Positions 1-8,443 of a stretch of DNA of 64,000 nt are shown here, in pieces (positions within the stretch are counted from its first letter, which is position 1; every line of letters starts with the position of its first letter). The translations under genes were made by a program, and so were the position numbers. The stretch comes from Adlercreutzia equolifaciens DSM 19450 (lineage in GTDB: Bacteria; Actinomycetota; Coriobacteriia; Coriobacteriales; Eggerthellaceae). Below the pieces are notes generated by a model. It worked only from the letters and a program-made list of their open reading frames with translations. It was not told the origin of the DNA and made no database searches. The stretch covers positions 1 through 64,000 of the forward strand of contig NC_022567.1 in the NCBI RefSeq assembly GCF_000478885.1, written 5' to 3'.

Positions 1-1629
1 ATGGATAGCGAGACGCTCAACGAACAATGGGCGCGCATTTGCGCCCAGGTCAAAAGCTACCAGGATATCGACCCCTCCCAGGTTTCCGCCTTTTTCTCGC
101 GGCTCGTTCCCCAAGCCATGAGCGATTCCTTTCTCATGCTCACCGCCGACAACGACTTTATAAAGACATGGGTCGAGCAGCATTACACCGAGGTGATCGT
201 GCGCGCGCTGCGCGATCTCACCGGCGTCGTATTCGCGGTGGCCATTGCCGTCGATCCTACTCAAGAGCAGCGCAAAAGCGCTGCCGTGGCACAACCCTCC
301 CCAGCGGCTCCCCTTTCGGCACCCTCACAACCGATGCCGGCACCAGCACCTGCGCAGCCAGCGGCAACGACGATGGAGCCTCTCCCCTCTCAGCCCATCG
401 CGGCATCTGCTCCCCCACCGCCGGCCTATGGTGCTCCCCTGTCTCAGGCGGCCCCCTTCGAACCATCCGGCATGGTCGCTCATCCCTTGGTAGAGGACGT
501 CGTGGTCGATCACTACGCGCCTCCCGCGCCCGCACCGCTCTCCCAGGAGCCGGTCGCCGAGCGGTCTTCGAATCCCTCGTCTTCCCTCACGTTCGAGAAC
601 TTCGTTATCGGGGAATCGAACCGCATGGCCTATTCCATGGCCGTCGAAGTTGCAGAGTCCCCCGGACGGCTTCCCCTTAACCCCCTGTTCATTTACGGGA
701 AGAGCGGCTTGGGCAAAACACACCTCATGAGGGCCATTCAGAACTACATCGAGGAAACGCGTCCCTCGATGCGAACGGTCTATGTGGATGCTCAGGACTT
801 TGTCTCGAAGTACTCAGAGGCCGGCGCCATCAAGGATCAGGAGAAGGTCAGCTTCCGCAACTTCCGCGCCTATTACGAGCAGGCGGACATCCTCCTCCTC
901 GATGATGTCCAGCACCTTCAAGGCAAGAAGGAATCCATGAACATGCTTTTCCAGCTGTTCAACACGCTGACCAGCCAGGGCAAGCAGGTGGTGCTTTCCG
1001 CCGACCGCGCTCCCAAGAACATCCAATTCGACGAGCGTCTGAAATCTCGCTTCTACAGCGGCGGCACCATCGATATCCAGCCGCCGGAAGTGGAAACCAA
1101 ACTCGGCATCGTCAAATCCTTCACCGACGAATTCAGCCGAAGCGAGGGCCTGGGGAACTTCACCCTCTCCGACGACATTCAAATGTACATCGCCGAGAAC
1201 TCCGGATCCAACATCCGCGAGCTCAAGGGCGCCGTGAATACCGTCATCTATCGCATGATCTACTGCGATCGCAGCGATATCTCCATCGATGAAGTGCGCG
1301 AGCTTCTAGCCAACCATTTCACCGGCGGCATGTCACGAAGCTTGACCGTGGAGGACATCCAGCGGGAAGTGGAGAACTTCTTCAAGGTGAGCCATAGCGA
1401 CATGGTAGGCCCCAAGCGATCCCAATCCATTGTGAGACCGCGACAGATCGCCATCTACCTGTGCCGACAACTGCTCGACCTCCCCTACGGCGATATCGGC
1501 AAGAAATTCAATCGCGACCATTCGACCGCCATCCACTCGGCAACCAGCATCGAAGAGCGTTTGAAGACCGATCGCGATACCCAGGAAGAGATTGAGGTGC
1601 TGCAGAAGATCATCTGCGAGCTGGACTAG
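1..1629 (+). CDS. dnaA: Chromosomal replication initiator protein DnaA
   Basis: DnaA binds DnaA boxes at oriC, melts the origin in its ATP form and helps load the replicative helicase. The 542-residue product shows the usual layout: an N-terminal interaction domain (about 1-90), a Pro/Ala-rich linker (about 95-195), an AAA+ core with Walker A GKSGLGKT at 233-240 and a Walker B-type DILLLDD at 296-302, and a C-terminal DNA-binding domain with the signature DHSTAIH at 506-512. The window starts exactly at its ATG, so no promoter or upstream ribosome site can be seen. The next gene on the same strand is rpmH; dnaN and recF do not follow. Family assignment is certain. Confidence 0.98.
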   Translation: MDSETLNEQWARICAQVKSYQDIDPSQVSAFFSRLVPQAMSDSFLMLTADNDFIKTWVEQHYTEVIVRALRDLTGVVFAVAIAVDPTQEQRKSAAVAQPSPAAPLSAPSQPMPAPAPAQPAATTMEPLPSQPIAASAPPPPAYGAPLSQAAPFEPSGMVAHPLVEDVVVDHYAPPAPAPLSQEPVAERSSNPSSSLTFENFVIGESNRMAYSMAVEVAESPGRLPLNPLFIYGKSGLGKTHLMRAIQNYIEETRPSMRTVYVDAQDFVSKYSEAGAIKDQEKVSFRNFRAYYEQADILLLDDVQHLQGKKESMNMLFQLFNTLTSQGKQVVLSADRAPKNIQFDERLKSRFYSGGTIDIQPPEVETKLGIVKSFTDEFSRSEGLGNFTLSDDIQMYIAENSGSNIRELKGAVNTVIYRMIYCDRSDISIDEVRELLANHFTGGMSRSLTVEDIQREVENFFKVSHSDMVGPKRSQSIVRPRQIAIYLCRQLLDLPYGDIGKKFNRDHSTAIHSATSIEERLKTDRDTQEEIEVLQKIICELD

Positions 1630-2040
1630 TTTGTTCACAAACTCTTGATAAGAAGGGAAAACCTGCGCATAACAGGACGACTTTTCAACGACAACGGGAG
1701 ACAGCAGAGGATGGCCGCTAGCGCATGGTTCACAAGCGCGCTCGATAACTCACCAAGCAGTAAGTACGCTAGCAAGCTCCTCACCTGCGGCTATGCCAGT
1801 TGTCGACTAATCCACTCGCCTTATTGAGACTACTATTTGGATTCTATTTTTAGAATGCCTCCTCAATGGGGACTACTTTTTAGTTCTGCACAGCCGTTAC
1901 CGGTACTTCATGGTTTCGCCTCCCTACCGCAACCCCCTTCGCAGCCATCTTCCTTATTCTTCTGTTCGCCCCGTTGACAGTACTTTTTTGCGTTGTATAA
2001 TTCAAAAGCTACTCTTTAAACCATGAAAGGGAAAGAAACA
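1630..2040. other. dnaA-rpmH intergenic region, possible oriC portion
   Basis: This 411-base stretch has no convincing gene. It holds degenerate DnaA-box-like 9-mers such as TTGTTCACA just after the dnaA stop and TAATCCACT near 1808, each differing from TTATCCACA at two positions, an AT-rich patch near 1828-1860, and the rpmH promoter at its right end. Its position beside dnaA makes an origin role possible, but no dense box cluster was seen, so the origin may equally lie upstream of dnaA outside the window. Confidence 0.35.
1974..2001 (+). promoter_or_regulatory. Promoter of the rpmH-rnpA operon
   Basis: TTGACA at 1974-1979 and TATAAT at 1996-2001 are separated by 16 bases. Both match the housekeeping sigma consensus exactly. 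Transcription should begin near 2008, giving a leader of roughly 30 bases with a purine-rich ribosome site (AAAGGGAAAG) before the rpmH ATG. Confidence 0.85.
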
Positions 2041-2175
2041 ATGAAACGCACCTATCAACCGAACAAACGCAAGCGCGCCAAGTGCCATGGCTTCCGTGCC
2101 CGTATGGCTACCAAGGGTGGTCGCGCTGTTCTCGCTTCCCGTCGTGCTAAGGGGCGCAAGCGTCTCACCGTCTAG
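2041..2175 (+). CDS. rpmH: 50S ribosomal protein L34
   Basis: This is a 44-residue, extremely basic protein of the large ribosomal subunit. It begins MKRTYQPNKRKRAKCHGFR and ends KGRKRLTV, which is diagnostic for L34; length is typical. It is the first gene after a strong promoter and its stop codon overlaps the ribosome site (TAGGAG) of rnpA, consistent with the near-universal rpmH-rnpA coupling. Confidence 0.97.
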   Translation: MKRTYQPNKRKRAKCHGFRARMATKGGRAVLASRRAKGRKRLTV

Positions 2176-2186
2176 GAGATCTTTAG

Positions 2187-2573
2187 GTGCAGACTATTAA
2201 ATCCAGCACTGAAATCTCCCAGCTCTTCTCTACGGGGCATCGTCTTCATACGCCATACTTTACCGTTATTGTAGGCGCGCAGGACGACAAGCAGAGCAAT
2301 CATGAGCGACACGGCCATTCCGGTCGTGTCGCTTTTATTGCGGGGAAGAAGTTGGGGAATGCCGTTTGGAGGAACCGCGCCAAACGCCGCTTGCGAGCAC
2401 TCTGCATGGAGATGGGTGGGCCGTGGGCCGGCTTTGACGTGATATTTCTGGCAAAATCGGGCCTCACTCGGGCTTCTTATAGTAAAGTGCTGAAAGCATG
2501 CGGAAATGTCGCTGAGCGCCTTGCCCAAGGCGAAGGGAAGAACACCGTTGAAGAAGCTGCTCGTACGCATTAA
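2187..2573 (+). CDS. rnpA: Ribonuclease P protein component
   Basis: This is the small basic protein subunit of RNase P, which assists the catalytic RNA in removing 5' leaders from tRNA precursors. The 128-residue product has the family RNR-like segment in the form GNAVWRNRAKRRLRAL (about 52-67). The start is a GTG, chosen because a ribosome site lies at the end of rpmH and the residues following it match the family N-terminus. It sits in the rpmH-rnpA-yidD-yidC order and overlaps the following yidD reading frame. The first third is more divergent than usual, but the assignment is secure. Confidence 0.93.
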   Translation: MQTIKSSTEISQLFSTGHRLHTPYFTVIVGAQDDKQSNHERHGHSGRVAFIAGKKLGNAVWRNRAKRRLRALCMEMGGPWAGFDVIFLAKSGLTRASYSKVLKACGNVAERLAQGEGKNTVEEAARTH

Positions 2574-2790
2574 GAGGGTTCCGACTCTGGTTGCTATCGG
2601 TCTTATTGTGTTTTACCGAATGGCTCTTTCACCACTCCTTCCCCCCTCTTGTCGCTTCATTCCCACATGTTCTGAGTACGGACTCATCGCGTTCAAGCGG
2701 TATGGGTTTTGCAAAGGGTTCGTGCTCACTGCAAAGAGGATACTGCGATGCCGCCCTGGCGGTCCGTGTGGGTACGATCCCGTTCCCTGA
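2506..2790 (+). CDS. yidD: Membrane protein insertion efficiency factor YidD
   Basis: This is a small protein thought to assist YidC-dependent membrane insertion. The 94-residue product carries the family core: an amphipathic segment followed by PPSCRFIPTCSEYGLIAF and RCRPGGPCGYDPVP, with conserved cysteines. It overlaps the end of rnpA by about 68 bases in another frame and precedes yidC by 28 bases. The exact start is uncertain: the first ATG gives a longer N-terminus than many homologues, and translation is probably coupled to rnpA. Confidence 0.92.
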   Translation: MSLSALPKAKGRTPLKKLLVRIKRVPTLVAIGLIVFYRMALSPLLPPSCRFIPTCSEYGLIAFKRYGFCKGFVLTAKRILRCRPGGPCGYDPVP

Positions 2791-2818
2791 GTCGCCGGTG
2801 CATTTGGAAAGGTAAGTT

Positions 2819-3595
2819 ATGTGGGATATCTTTAAAGACTGGATCTTCGACATTATCCAGTTCTTCTATAACTTCTGCCATGACTGGGGCCTGGCGATCA
2901 TCATTGTCACGATTATCTTCCGTATCATCGTCGCGCCCCTCATGCATAAGCAAGCGAAGTCCAATTATGCTATGCAGAAGGTGCAGCCGAAGATTCAGGC
3001 CCTGAAAGACCGTTTCCCCGATGATCCCACGCGCCAATCCCAGGAGATGCAGAAGATCTACGCGGAGATGAAGTTCAACCCGCTCGCTGGTTGTCTTCCG
3101 ATGCTGCTTCAGATGCCGATCTTTATTGCTCTGTTCCAGGTGCTTCGCGAGATGGGCGATCGCATTGGTGAGGGCACGTACTCCTTCTACAACTTGGTGC
3201 CGAATCTCGTCACGACGCCCTCCCAGGCCTTCGGCGAGGGATTCGGAACATTTGTTCCCTATCTCATTCTCATGATTATCTTTGCTGGCGCCACCTTCCT
3301 TCCGATGGTTCTTCAGCAGTTGAAAACCGAAAACACCCAGCAGAAAAATCAGACGCTCATGATGGGCGCGATCATGTCTCTTATGATGCTTTGGATTTCC
3401 TGGGGTTCGCCGGCGGGCGTGTTGCTGTTCTGGGGCGCATCCTCCCTTATCGGTATCGGTCAGAATCAGTTGACGCTTGCGCGATGCCGTGCTGCTGATC
3501 GGCGTAAAGAGGAGGAAGAAGCTCTCGTTGTCAAGCCGATAGAGGTTAACGTCACGCGCAAAGAGAAGAAGAAGCGTCCCAAGAAAAAGCGCTAG
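2819..3595 (+). CDS. yidC: Membrane protein insertase YidC/Oxa1
   Basis: YidC inserts and folds inner-membrane proteins, alone or with SecYEG. The 258-residue product is the short Gram-positive form without the large periplasmic domain. It has a first transmembrane segment near 20-40, the Oxa1 core with FNPLAGCLPMLLQMPIFIAL, two further hydrophobic segments, and a very basic C-terminal tail ending KKKRPKKKR that can contact the ribosome. No signal-peptide lipobox is evident. It follows yidD closely and ends just before a parS-containing hairpin. Confidence 0.95.
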   Translation: MWDIFKDWIFDIIQFFYNFCHDWGLAIIIVTIIFRIIVAPLMHKQAKSNYAMQKVQPKIQALKDRFPDDPTRQSQEMQKIYAEMKFNPLAGCLPMLLQMPIFIALFQVLREMGDRIGEGTYSFYNLVPNLVTTPSQAFGEGFGTFVPYLILMIIFAGATFLPMVLQQLKTENTQQKNQTLMMGAIMSLMMLWISWGSPAGVLLFWGASSLIGIGQNQLTLARCRAADRRKEEEEALVVKPIEVNVTRKEKKKRPKKKR

Positions 3596-3610
3596 ACCTT
3601 ACTGATTTTA

Positions 3611-3636
3611 GGGAGTGTTTCACATGAAACACTCCC
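3611..3636. promoter_or_regulatory. parS-like site inside a perfect hairpin
   Basis: Bases 3616-3631 read TGTTTCACATGAAACA, one base from the ParB-binding consensus TGTTTCACGTGAAACA. The flanks extend the palindrome (GGGAG...CTCCC) to 26 bases, so the site can also fold as an RNA hairpin after yidC. It probably binds the chromosomal ParB encoded at 6157. Confidence 0.75.
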
Positions 3637-3691
3637 TTTGTACGTTCCGCGGCATCATTTCAACCGCGGTGTTTAAGGTTAGGAGCCTGTA

Positions 3692-4279
3692 ATGACTGAA
3701 GAGTTCGAGGACATGATTGAAGAGGTAGAAGACGAGGTGGTGGAGGATTCTCAGTCTTCTGCAGACCCCATTAATACCGAAGAGGTTGTTGAAGAGGACG
3801 AGCTTATCGTGACGGACGAGATGCTCGATACTATTGCTGACACTGCTATCGCGGCGCTCCAAGATATTCTCCAGTACTTCAATGTCGGCGAAGTGACTAT
3901 TGATGAATACGAGGGCGACGAGGGCGAACTGATTCTTGATATCAGCGGCAAAGATATGGCTGTCCTTATTGGTCGCCATGGGAAAACTCTTGACGCGCTG
4001 CAATTCATTGTGTCGATGATAACGGTACGTACCATTGGCTTCCGTTATCCGGTTATTGTCGATGTTGAGGGCTACAAGAACCGCCAGCGCCAGAAACTCG
4101 AGTCGATTGCTCACAGCTCTGCTAATCGTGCTGCTTCTCAGCACCGTAAAGTTGGATTGCGCCCGATGACTCCCTATGAGCGCCGGATTATCCACATTGC
4201 CTTGAGAGACGATGATCGCGTCGAGACTGTTTCTGAAGGAGAGGGCCCTTCCCGTCATGTAGTCGTGGTTCCTCTGTAA
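3692..4279 (+). CDS. khpB: RNA-binding protein KhpB/Jag (R3H domain)
   Basis: KhpB (also called Jag or EloR) is an RNA-binding protein linked to cell elongation in Gram-positive bacteria, and it often follows yidC. The 195-residue product has a very acidic N-terminus, a KH-like segment with GKDMAVLIGRHGKTLDALQF (about 88-107), and a C-terminal R3H region with RPMTPYERRIIHIAL. The long Jag-N domain found in some homologues is replaced by the acidic stretch. Genomic context (yidC upstream, rsmG downstream) is the classic one. Confidence 0.92.
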   Translation: MTEEFEDMIEEVEDEVVEDSQSSADPINTEEVVEEDELIVTDEMLDTIADTAIAALQDILQYFNVGEVTIDEYEGDEGELILDISGKDMAVLIGRHGKTLDALQFIVSMITVRTIGFRYPVIVDVEGYKNRQRQKLESIAHSSANRAASQHRKVGLRPMTPYERRIIHIALRDDDRVETVSEGEGPSRHVVVVPL

Positions 4280-4374
4280 AAACTGTTCGGATACTTTTAA
4301 CGTGCTGATGGGACGCGCAAAGCACGTCCCATTTCCTTTATTATGGACACGTTCGCCTATGGGAAGGAGTTGAG

Positions 4375-5049
4375 ATGGCAGAAGATCAGACGATGAGCTT
4401 GATGCAACGCTATCTTGATTCAATCCTTGAAGCAAATAAGGTCACGAATCTTACTCGCATTACTGATGGGGAGCAAGCGTGCCTCCTTCATATAGAGGAT
4501 TCGCTGGTAGGTTTGCCAGAGGTCAATGAAGCTCCTGCTGGTCTCTATGGAGACCTTGGCTCGGGAGGTGGCTTCCCTGGAGTTCCTCTTGCGCTTGCAA
4601 CAGGAAGAAAGACACTTCTCGTTGACTCGGTGAAGAAGAAAATGGCTATTGTTCAATCTGCCCTCGATGATCTTTCGTTGAGTGAGCAGATTTCTACATC
4701 AAGCGAGCGCATCGAGGATCTTCCTCTGGAGTACAAGGAGAAATTTGCTGTCCTCACAGCACGAGCTCTGTCTAAGCTCGTTTCTCTTATAGAGCTTGCT
4801 TCGCCCCTTTTGAAAAAAGGCGGTCGCTTAGTGTGCTATAAGGCCCAGCTGTCATCAGAGGAGCTTGAGGAAGCGCTTGCTGTGCAAGACCTTGTTGGTA
4901 TGAAAATGATCTCTCAGCGTGAGATTTGCTTGAGCGATGGAGAGACTACAAGAACGATTGTGGTGTTTGAGAAAATCGGCAAGCCACGCATCAAGCTCCC
5001 TCGAAGAATTGGCTTGGCTCAGAAACAGCCACTTCGCCCTCGAAGCTGA
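4375..5049 (+). CDS. rsmG: 16S rRNA (guanine-N7)-methyltransferase RsmG
   Basis: RsmG (GidB) methylates G527 of 16S rRNA using S-adenosylmethionine; loss gives low-level streptomycin resistance in other bacteria. The 224-residue product shows the SAM-binding loop DLGSGGGFPGVPLAL (about 61-75) and the conserved LTARALSKL segment. A ribosome site (GGAAGGAG) lies just before the ATG. Position between khpB and parA is canonical. Confidence 0.95.
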   Translation: MAEDQTMSLMQRYLDSILEANKVTNLTRITDGEQACLLHIEDSLVGLPEVNEAPAGLYGDLGSGGGFPGVPLALATGRKTLLVDSVKKKMAIVQSALDDLSLSEQISTSSERIEDLPLEYKEKFAVLTARALSKLVSLIELASPLLKKGGRLVCYKAQLSSEELEEALAVQDLVGMKMISQREICLSDGETTRTIVVFEKIGKPRIKLPRRIGLAQKQPLRPRS

Positions 5050-5060
5050 ATATAGTATGT

Positions 5061-5086
5061 GATCGTGTTTCACGTGAAACACGATC
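5061..5086. promoter_or_regulatory. parS site (perfect consensus)
   Basis: Bases 5066-5081 read exactly TGTTTCACGTGAAACA, the Spo0J/ParB nucleation site, within a longer palindrome GATCG...CGATC. It lies between rsmG and parA, so it may act both as centromere and in control of the parAB operon. Confidence 0.93.
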
Positions 5087-5168
5087 AATTTGAATCCTTC
5101 TGTCGAACATCGCCTGAACCGGCTTGAGGCGATGATATACTGTGCTCCAATCAAGGAAGGAGGTTCCT

Positions 5169-6164
5169 GTGGGATTCTTTGATGGTCTTAAACGAGACAC
5201 AAAACAAGCCCGGACTGTCGAAGAGGTTGATCGACCTCAGACTCAGGAACAAGAAGTGGTAGTCGCTGAAGAGAAACTCGTTGACGATCCTGAAAATATT
5301 GAAGTGGTTGTCAGAGAGGTTGAGGATTACGCAGCTCCTGTGATTTCTCAAGAACCTTTGAAGAGCTATAAAGACAAGGAGCCGGTGCGTCATGTTGTCG
5401 GACAGACGAAGATCATCGCCATCATTAACCAAAAAGGTGGCGTAGGGAAGTCGACAACGGCAATCAACCTTGGAGCTGCACTGGGAGAGATGGGCAAACA
5501 GGTGCTTCTTGTCGATCTTGACCCTCAGGGAAATTGCTCCAGTGGCCTTGGCGTTGAGAAGAGTCTCATACAGCAGTGCATCTACGACGTTCTCCTTAAT
5601 GATGTTCCTCTTGAAGAGGTAATTATTCCTGATATCGCCGAGGGGTTAGACATTGCTCCTGCTACGATTAATCTTGCGGGAGCGGAAGTTGAGCTGGTCT
5701 CGGAAATGGCGCGAGAGAATCGCCTCAAGGATGCTGTGGGCGGTATGCGGGGCAAATATGACTTCATTCTCATCGACTGCCCGCCTTCTTTGGGTCTTTT
5801 AACAGTCAATGCTCTCGTAGCGGCCGATAAATTGCTTATTCCTATCCAATGCGAGTTCTATGCTTTGGAAGGTGTGACAAAACTTCTCGAATCAATGAAG
5901 CGTGTCAAATCCCGCCTTAATCCTACTCTGGATATCTACGGCATTCTTCTTACTATGTACGATAGCCGTACAACGCTCTCGAAGCAGGTTGTCGATGAAG
6001 TGCGTGAGTATTTTGGGCGCTTGGTGTTTGCCACGCCTATTCCTCGCACGGTTAAATTGTCGGAAGCTCCGAGTTTTGGGCAGCCGATTACCCAATATGA
6101 TCCCAAGGGAAGAGGCGCTCTTTCCTATATTGAATTAGCGAAGGAAGTGATTGCTCGTGGCTAA
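5169..6164 (+). CDS. parA: Chromosome partitioning ATPase ParA (Soj)
   Basis: ParA is a deviant Walker ATPase that works with ParB-parS complexes to segregate newly replicated origins. The GTG at 5169 is preferred over the GTG at 5142 because AAGGAGGTT lies just before it. The 331-residue product has an unusual acidic N-terminal extension of about 80 residues, then the deviant Walker A KGGVGKST at 89-96 and the LLVDLDPQGN and IDCPPSLGLL motifs. It overlaps parB by a few bases and is flanked by parS sites. Assignment is certain; the extension could mediate a lineage-specific contact. Confidence 0.95.
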   Translation: MGFFDGLKRDTKQARTVEEVDRPQTQEQEVVVAEEKLVDDPENIEVVVREVEDYAAPVISQEPLKSYKDKEPVRHVVGQTKIIAIINQKGGVGKSTTAINLGAALGEMGKQVLLVDLDPQGNCSSGLGVEKSLIQQCIYDVLLNDVPLEEVIIPDIAEGLDIAPATINLAGAEVELVSEMARENRLKDAVGGMRGKYDFILIDCPPSLGLLTVNALVAADKLLIPIQCEFYALEGVTKLLESMKRVKSRLNPTLDIYGILLTMYDSRTTLSKQVVDEVREYFGRLVFATPIPRTVKLSEAPSFGQPITQYDPKGRGALSYIELAKEVIARG

Positions 6165-7209
6165 GCCCGAACGTCGTGGAGGACTCGGTCGAGGTCTGGG
6201 TTCCCTCCTCCCCGGTTCCTATGAATCACCTGCCCCTGTTTCCCCTGCGCCTGAGCGCCAGAGAGTGACAATTGAGGTAGATGAAGAGGCAGTGCGAGAG
6301 GCCCCTATTTCCACACGGCCCGTACGAACGATGGTTGAGCTGGAGGAAGAACCAGTAAAGGTCTCTGAACCCTTTGTGCGAGAAGCCATTATTGAGGAAT
6401 CAAGGATTGAGGAGGTTCCTGTACGGGAAACTGATGAGGTGGAGATTGATAGAATCGCTCCTAATCCCGATCAGCCGAGAACCCAATTTAAAAAAGAGGA
6501 AATAGAAGAACTCGCTGCTTCTATTGAAAAAGATGGTCTGCTTCAACCTATTCTTGTAAGACAAATAGCCGATGGCACTTATCAGATCATCGCCGGTGAG
6601 CGCCGTTGGCAAGCCTCTAAGGCTGCTGGCCTTAAGAAGGTTCCCGTTCGTATAAAAGAGGTTGATGACGACCAGGCTCTCGAGCTTGCGTTGATCGAGA
6701 ACATCCAGCGCTCTGATTTGAACCCGATAGAGGAGGCCTACGGATACCGTCGGTTGATGGAGCGGCGCTCGATGACTCAGGCAGAAGTGGCGCAGGCAGT
6801 TTCCAAGGGTCGTTCGACTGTCGCCAATGCACTTCGACTTCTTGATCTTCCTGAAGAGGCTCAGCAGCTTCTGTTTGAGGAAAAGATCACGGCGGGCCAT
6901 GCTCGTGCCATTCTTTCAGTGCCCACAGCTGAAGGTCGTCTTTCCTTGACTCAGAAGATTATCGATAATGGTTTGAACGTGCGCGAAGCGGAGAATCTTG
7001 CTCGCCTTATGTCAGGCAAAAAGGACAGCTCTGCTTCAGCTCCCCGTGAACCGATGCCTGCGGTTTACAAGTCTGTGGCGAAGACCTTACGCGAGACACT
7101 GAAGACTAACGTGCGTGTGAAATCGTCCAAAGGAAAGAATAAAATCGAGATTGAATTCAAGGATGAGGAAGATTTGCGACGACTCTTCAGTGAGCTTGTT
7201 GGTGAGTAA
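6157..7209 (+). CDS. parB: Chromosome partitioning protein ParB (Spo0J)
   Basis: ParB is a CTP-dependent clamp that loads at parS and spreads along DNA. The 350-residue product has the N-terminal GRGLGSLLPG box that stimulates ParA, a variable acidic linker, the CTPase signature GERRWQASK (ParB box) and ENIQRSDLNPIEEA, a helix-turn-helix, and a C-terminal dimerisation domain. GTG at 6157 is preferred (AAGGAA 10 bases upstream); a TTG at 6151 is an alternative. Four strong parS sites within 4 kb confirm this is the chromosomal system. Confidence 0.95.
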   Translation: MAKPERRGGLGRGLGSLLPGSYESPAPVSPAPERQRVTIEVDEEAVREAPISTRPVRTMVELEEEPVKVSEPFVREAIIEESRIEEVPVRETDEVEIDRIAPNPDQPRTQFKKEEIEELAASIEKDGLLQPILVRQIADGTYQIIAGERRWQASKAAGLKKVPVRIKEVDDDQALELALIENIQRSDLNPIEEAYGYRRLMERRSMTQAEVAQAVSKGRSTVANALRLLDLPEEAQQLLFEEKITAGHARAILSVPTAEGRLSLTQKIIDNGLNVREAENLARLMSGKKDSSASAPREPMPAVYKSVAKTLRETLKTNVRVKSSKGKNKIEIEFKDEEDLRRLFSELVGE

Positions 7210-7231
7210 CTTCCAATAGCATTTAATAACT

Positions 7232-7271
7232 AAGAAAAGAGTCTGTTTCACGTGAAACAGACTCTTTTCTT
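7232..7271. promoter_or_regulatory. parS site within a bidirectional terminator-like palindrome
   Basis: Bases 7244-7259 are a perfect TGTTTCACGTGAAACA. The palindrome extends to about 40 bases with AAGAAAAGAGTC and its complement on either side, ending in T-rich tracts in both directions. It lies between convergent parB and rlmN and could serve as both a ParB site and a shared terminator. Confidence 0.9.
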
Positions 7272-7347
7272 TTGTTGAAAGAAGTCGTTATAGACCCTAG
7301 TATGAGGTAAGGGAAAGCACTTTACATAACATGCCATTAGTTATCTT

Positions 7348-7363
7348 TGTTTCACGTGAAACA
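7348..7363. promoter_or_regulatory. parS site (perfect consensus)
   Basis: A second exact TGTTTCACGTGAAACA lies about 100 bases from the previous one, just downstream of the rlmN stop. Closely spaced parS pairs are typical of origin-proximal ParB nucleation zones. Confidence 0.93.
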
Positions 7364-7381
7364 TGAGAAGAGAAAGACGAG

Positions 7382-8437
7382 TTAACGAAAGGTTTCTTGC
7401 GCCAACTTGTTTTTTAACTGACCACATGCTCCGTCGATATCAGCTCCGCGGGATTTTCTGAAACTTGTTTCCACACCATGGTGGCTCAGCGTCTCGACCC
7501 AATGCTTTGCAGTTGCTGGTGAGGCGGCTTGTAGAGGAGATCCTTCTACGGTGTTCACCGGGAGAAGGTTGACATGGCAGAGTAGCCCATCGCAGAAGTC
7601 GAGAAGTGCTTGAAGATCTTCTTCTGAATCGTTGACATCCTTGATGAGGAGATACTCGAAGGAGATACGACGGTTGGTCGACTGGGTGTATCTCTCCATA
7701 GCCTTTTTAAGATCCGAAAGAGGTTGCTTTGTCACTTTCGGCATAAGCTGATCACGCTTCTCCTGTAGAGCCGAATGAAGAGACACGGCGAGCGTGAATT
7801 GTTCTGGCTCTTGGGAGAGACGATCGATCCCATCTATGATGCCGCAAGTAGAGAGCGTGATATGTCTCGCTCCGATATTAAAATCGTCCCTGCTGTTTAG
7901 AATGTGCAAAGCAGCAAGAACTTCATCGTAGTTAAGGAAGGGTTCCCCCTGACCCATAACAACGACATTGCTTACCCGTTCTTGGAAATCCTCTTGGACG
8001 AGAGCCACTTGGGAGATGATTTCTGCAGCCGTGAGATTCCGTGTAAGGCCTTCGCGGCCAGTTGCACAGAACTGACAGGCCATAGGACATCCTACTTGAG
8101 AGGAAACGCATACTGATAGCCGATCAAGAGAGCCGTCTCGATGGTAGACGGGCATGCCCACCGTCTCAACTAATGAGCCGTCGGCCAGGGTCACAACATA
8201 TTTGCGTGTCCCATCTAAGGAAACTTGTCGGTCAAAAATTTTTACCATCTCCAGCGGAAAAAACTCAGAAAGTTTCGCCCTGAGGTCTTTCGGAAGGTTG
8301 GACATGGCATCGAAAGAAGCCGCATGATGGCGGTGAACCCACTCGTGGATCTGTTTTGCGCGAAAGCGCGGGTATCCCCACGAGGTAACAAGATCCTCGA
8401 GTTCGGCTTCTGTAAGCTTTATCAGTTCGTTATTCAT
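7382..8437 (-). CDS. rlmN: Dual-specificity 23S rRNA/tRNA adenine-C2 methyltransferase RlmN
   Basis: RlmN is a radical SAM enzyme that methylates C2 of A2503 in 23S rRNA and A37 in some tRNAs. The 351-residue product has the iron-sulfur motif GCPMACQFCATG with Cys117, Cys121 and Cys124, the GQGEPFLNYD box, and a C-terminal catalytic Cys338 (DGACGQL). It is convergent with parB and divergent from ddl. No ribosome site is visible before the ATG, and a TATAAT on the minus strand ends only six bases upstream, suggesting a leaderless message. Confidence 0.95.
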   Translation of the reverse strand: MNNELIKLTEAELEDLVTSWGYPRFRAKQIHEWVHRHHAASFDAMSNLPKDLRAKLSEFFPLEMVKIFDRQVSLDGTRKYVVTLADGSLVETVGMPVYHRDGSLDRLSVCVSSQVGCPMACQFCATGREGLTRNLTAAEIISQVALVQEDFQERVSNVVVMGQGEPFLNYDEVLAALHILNSRDDFNIGARHITLSTCGIIDGIDRLSQEPEQFTLAVSLHSALQEKRDQLMPKVTKQPLSDLKKAMERYTQSTNRRISFEYLLIKDVNDSEEDLQALLDFCDGLLCHVNLLPVNTVEGSPLQAASPATAKHWVETLSHHGVETSFRKSRGADIDGACGQLKNKLAQETFR

Positions 8438-8443
8438 AGGTTC

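Noticed and set aside
1645..1827. 60-codon frame in the dnaA-rpmH gap
   Set aside because: No ribosome site, no recognisable protein pattern and a position in a probable origin or promoter region.
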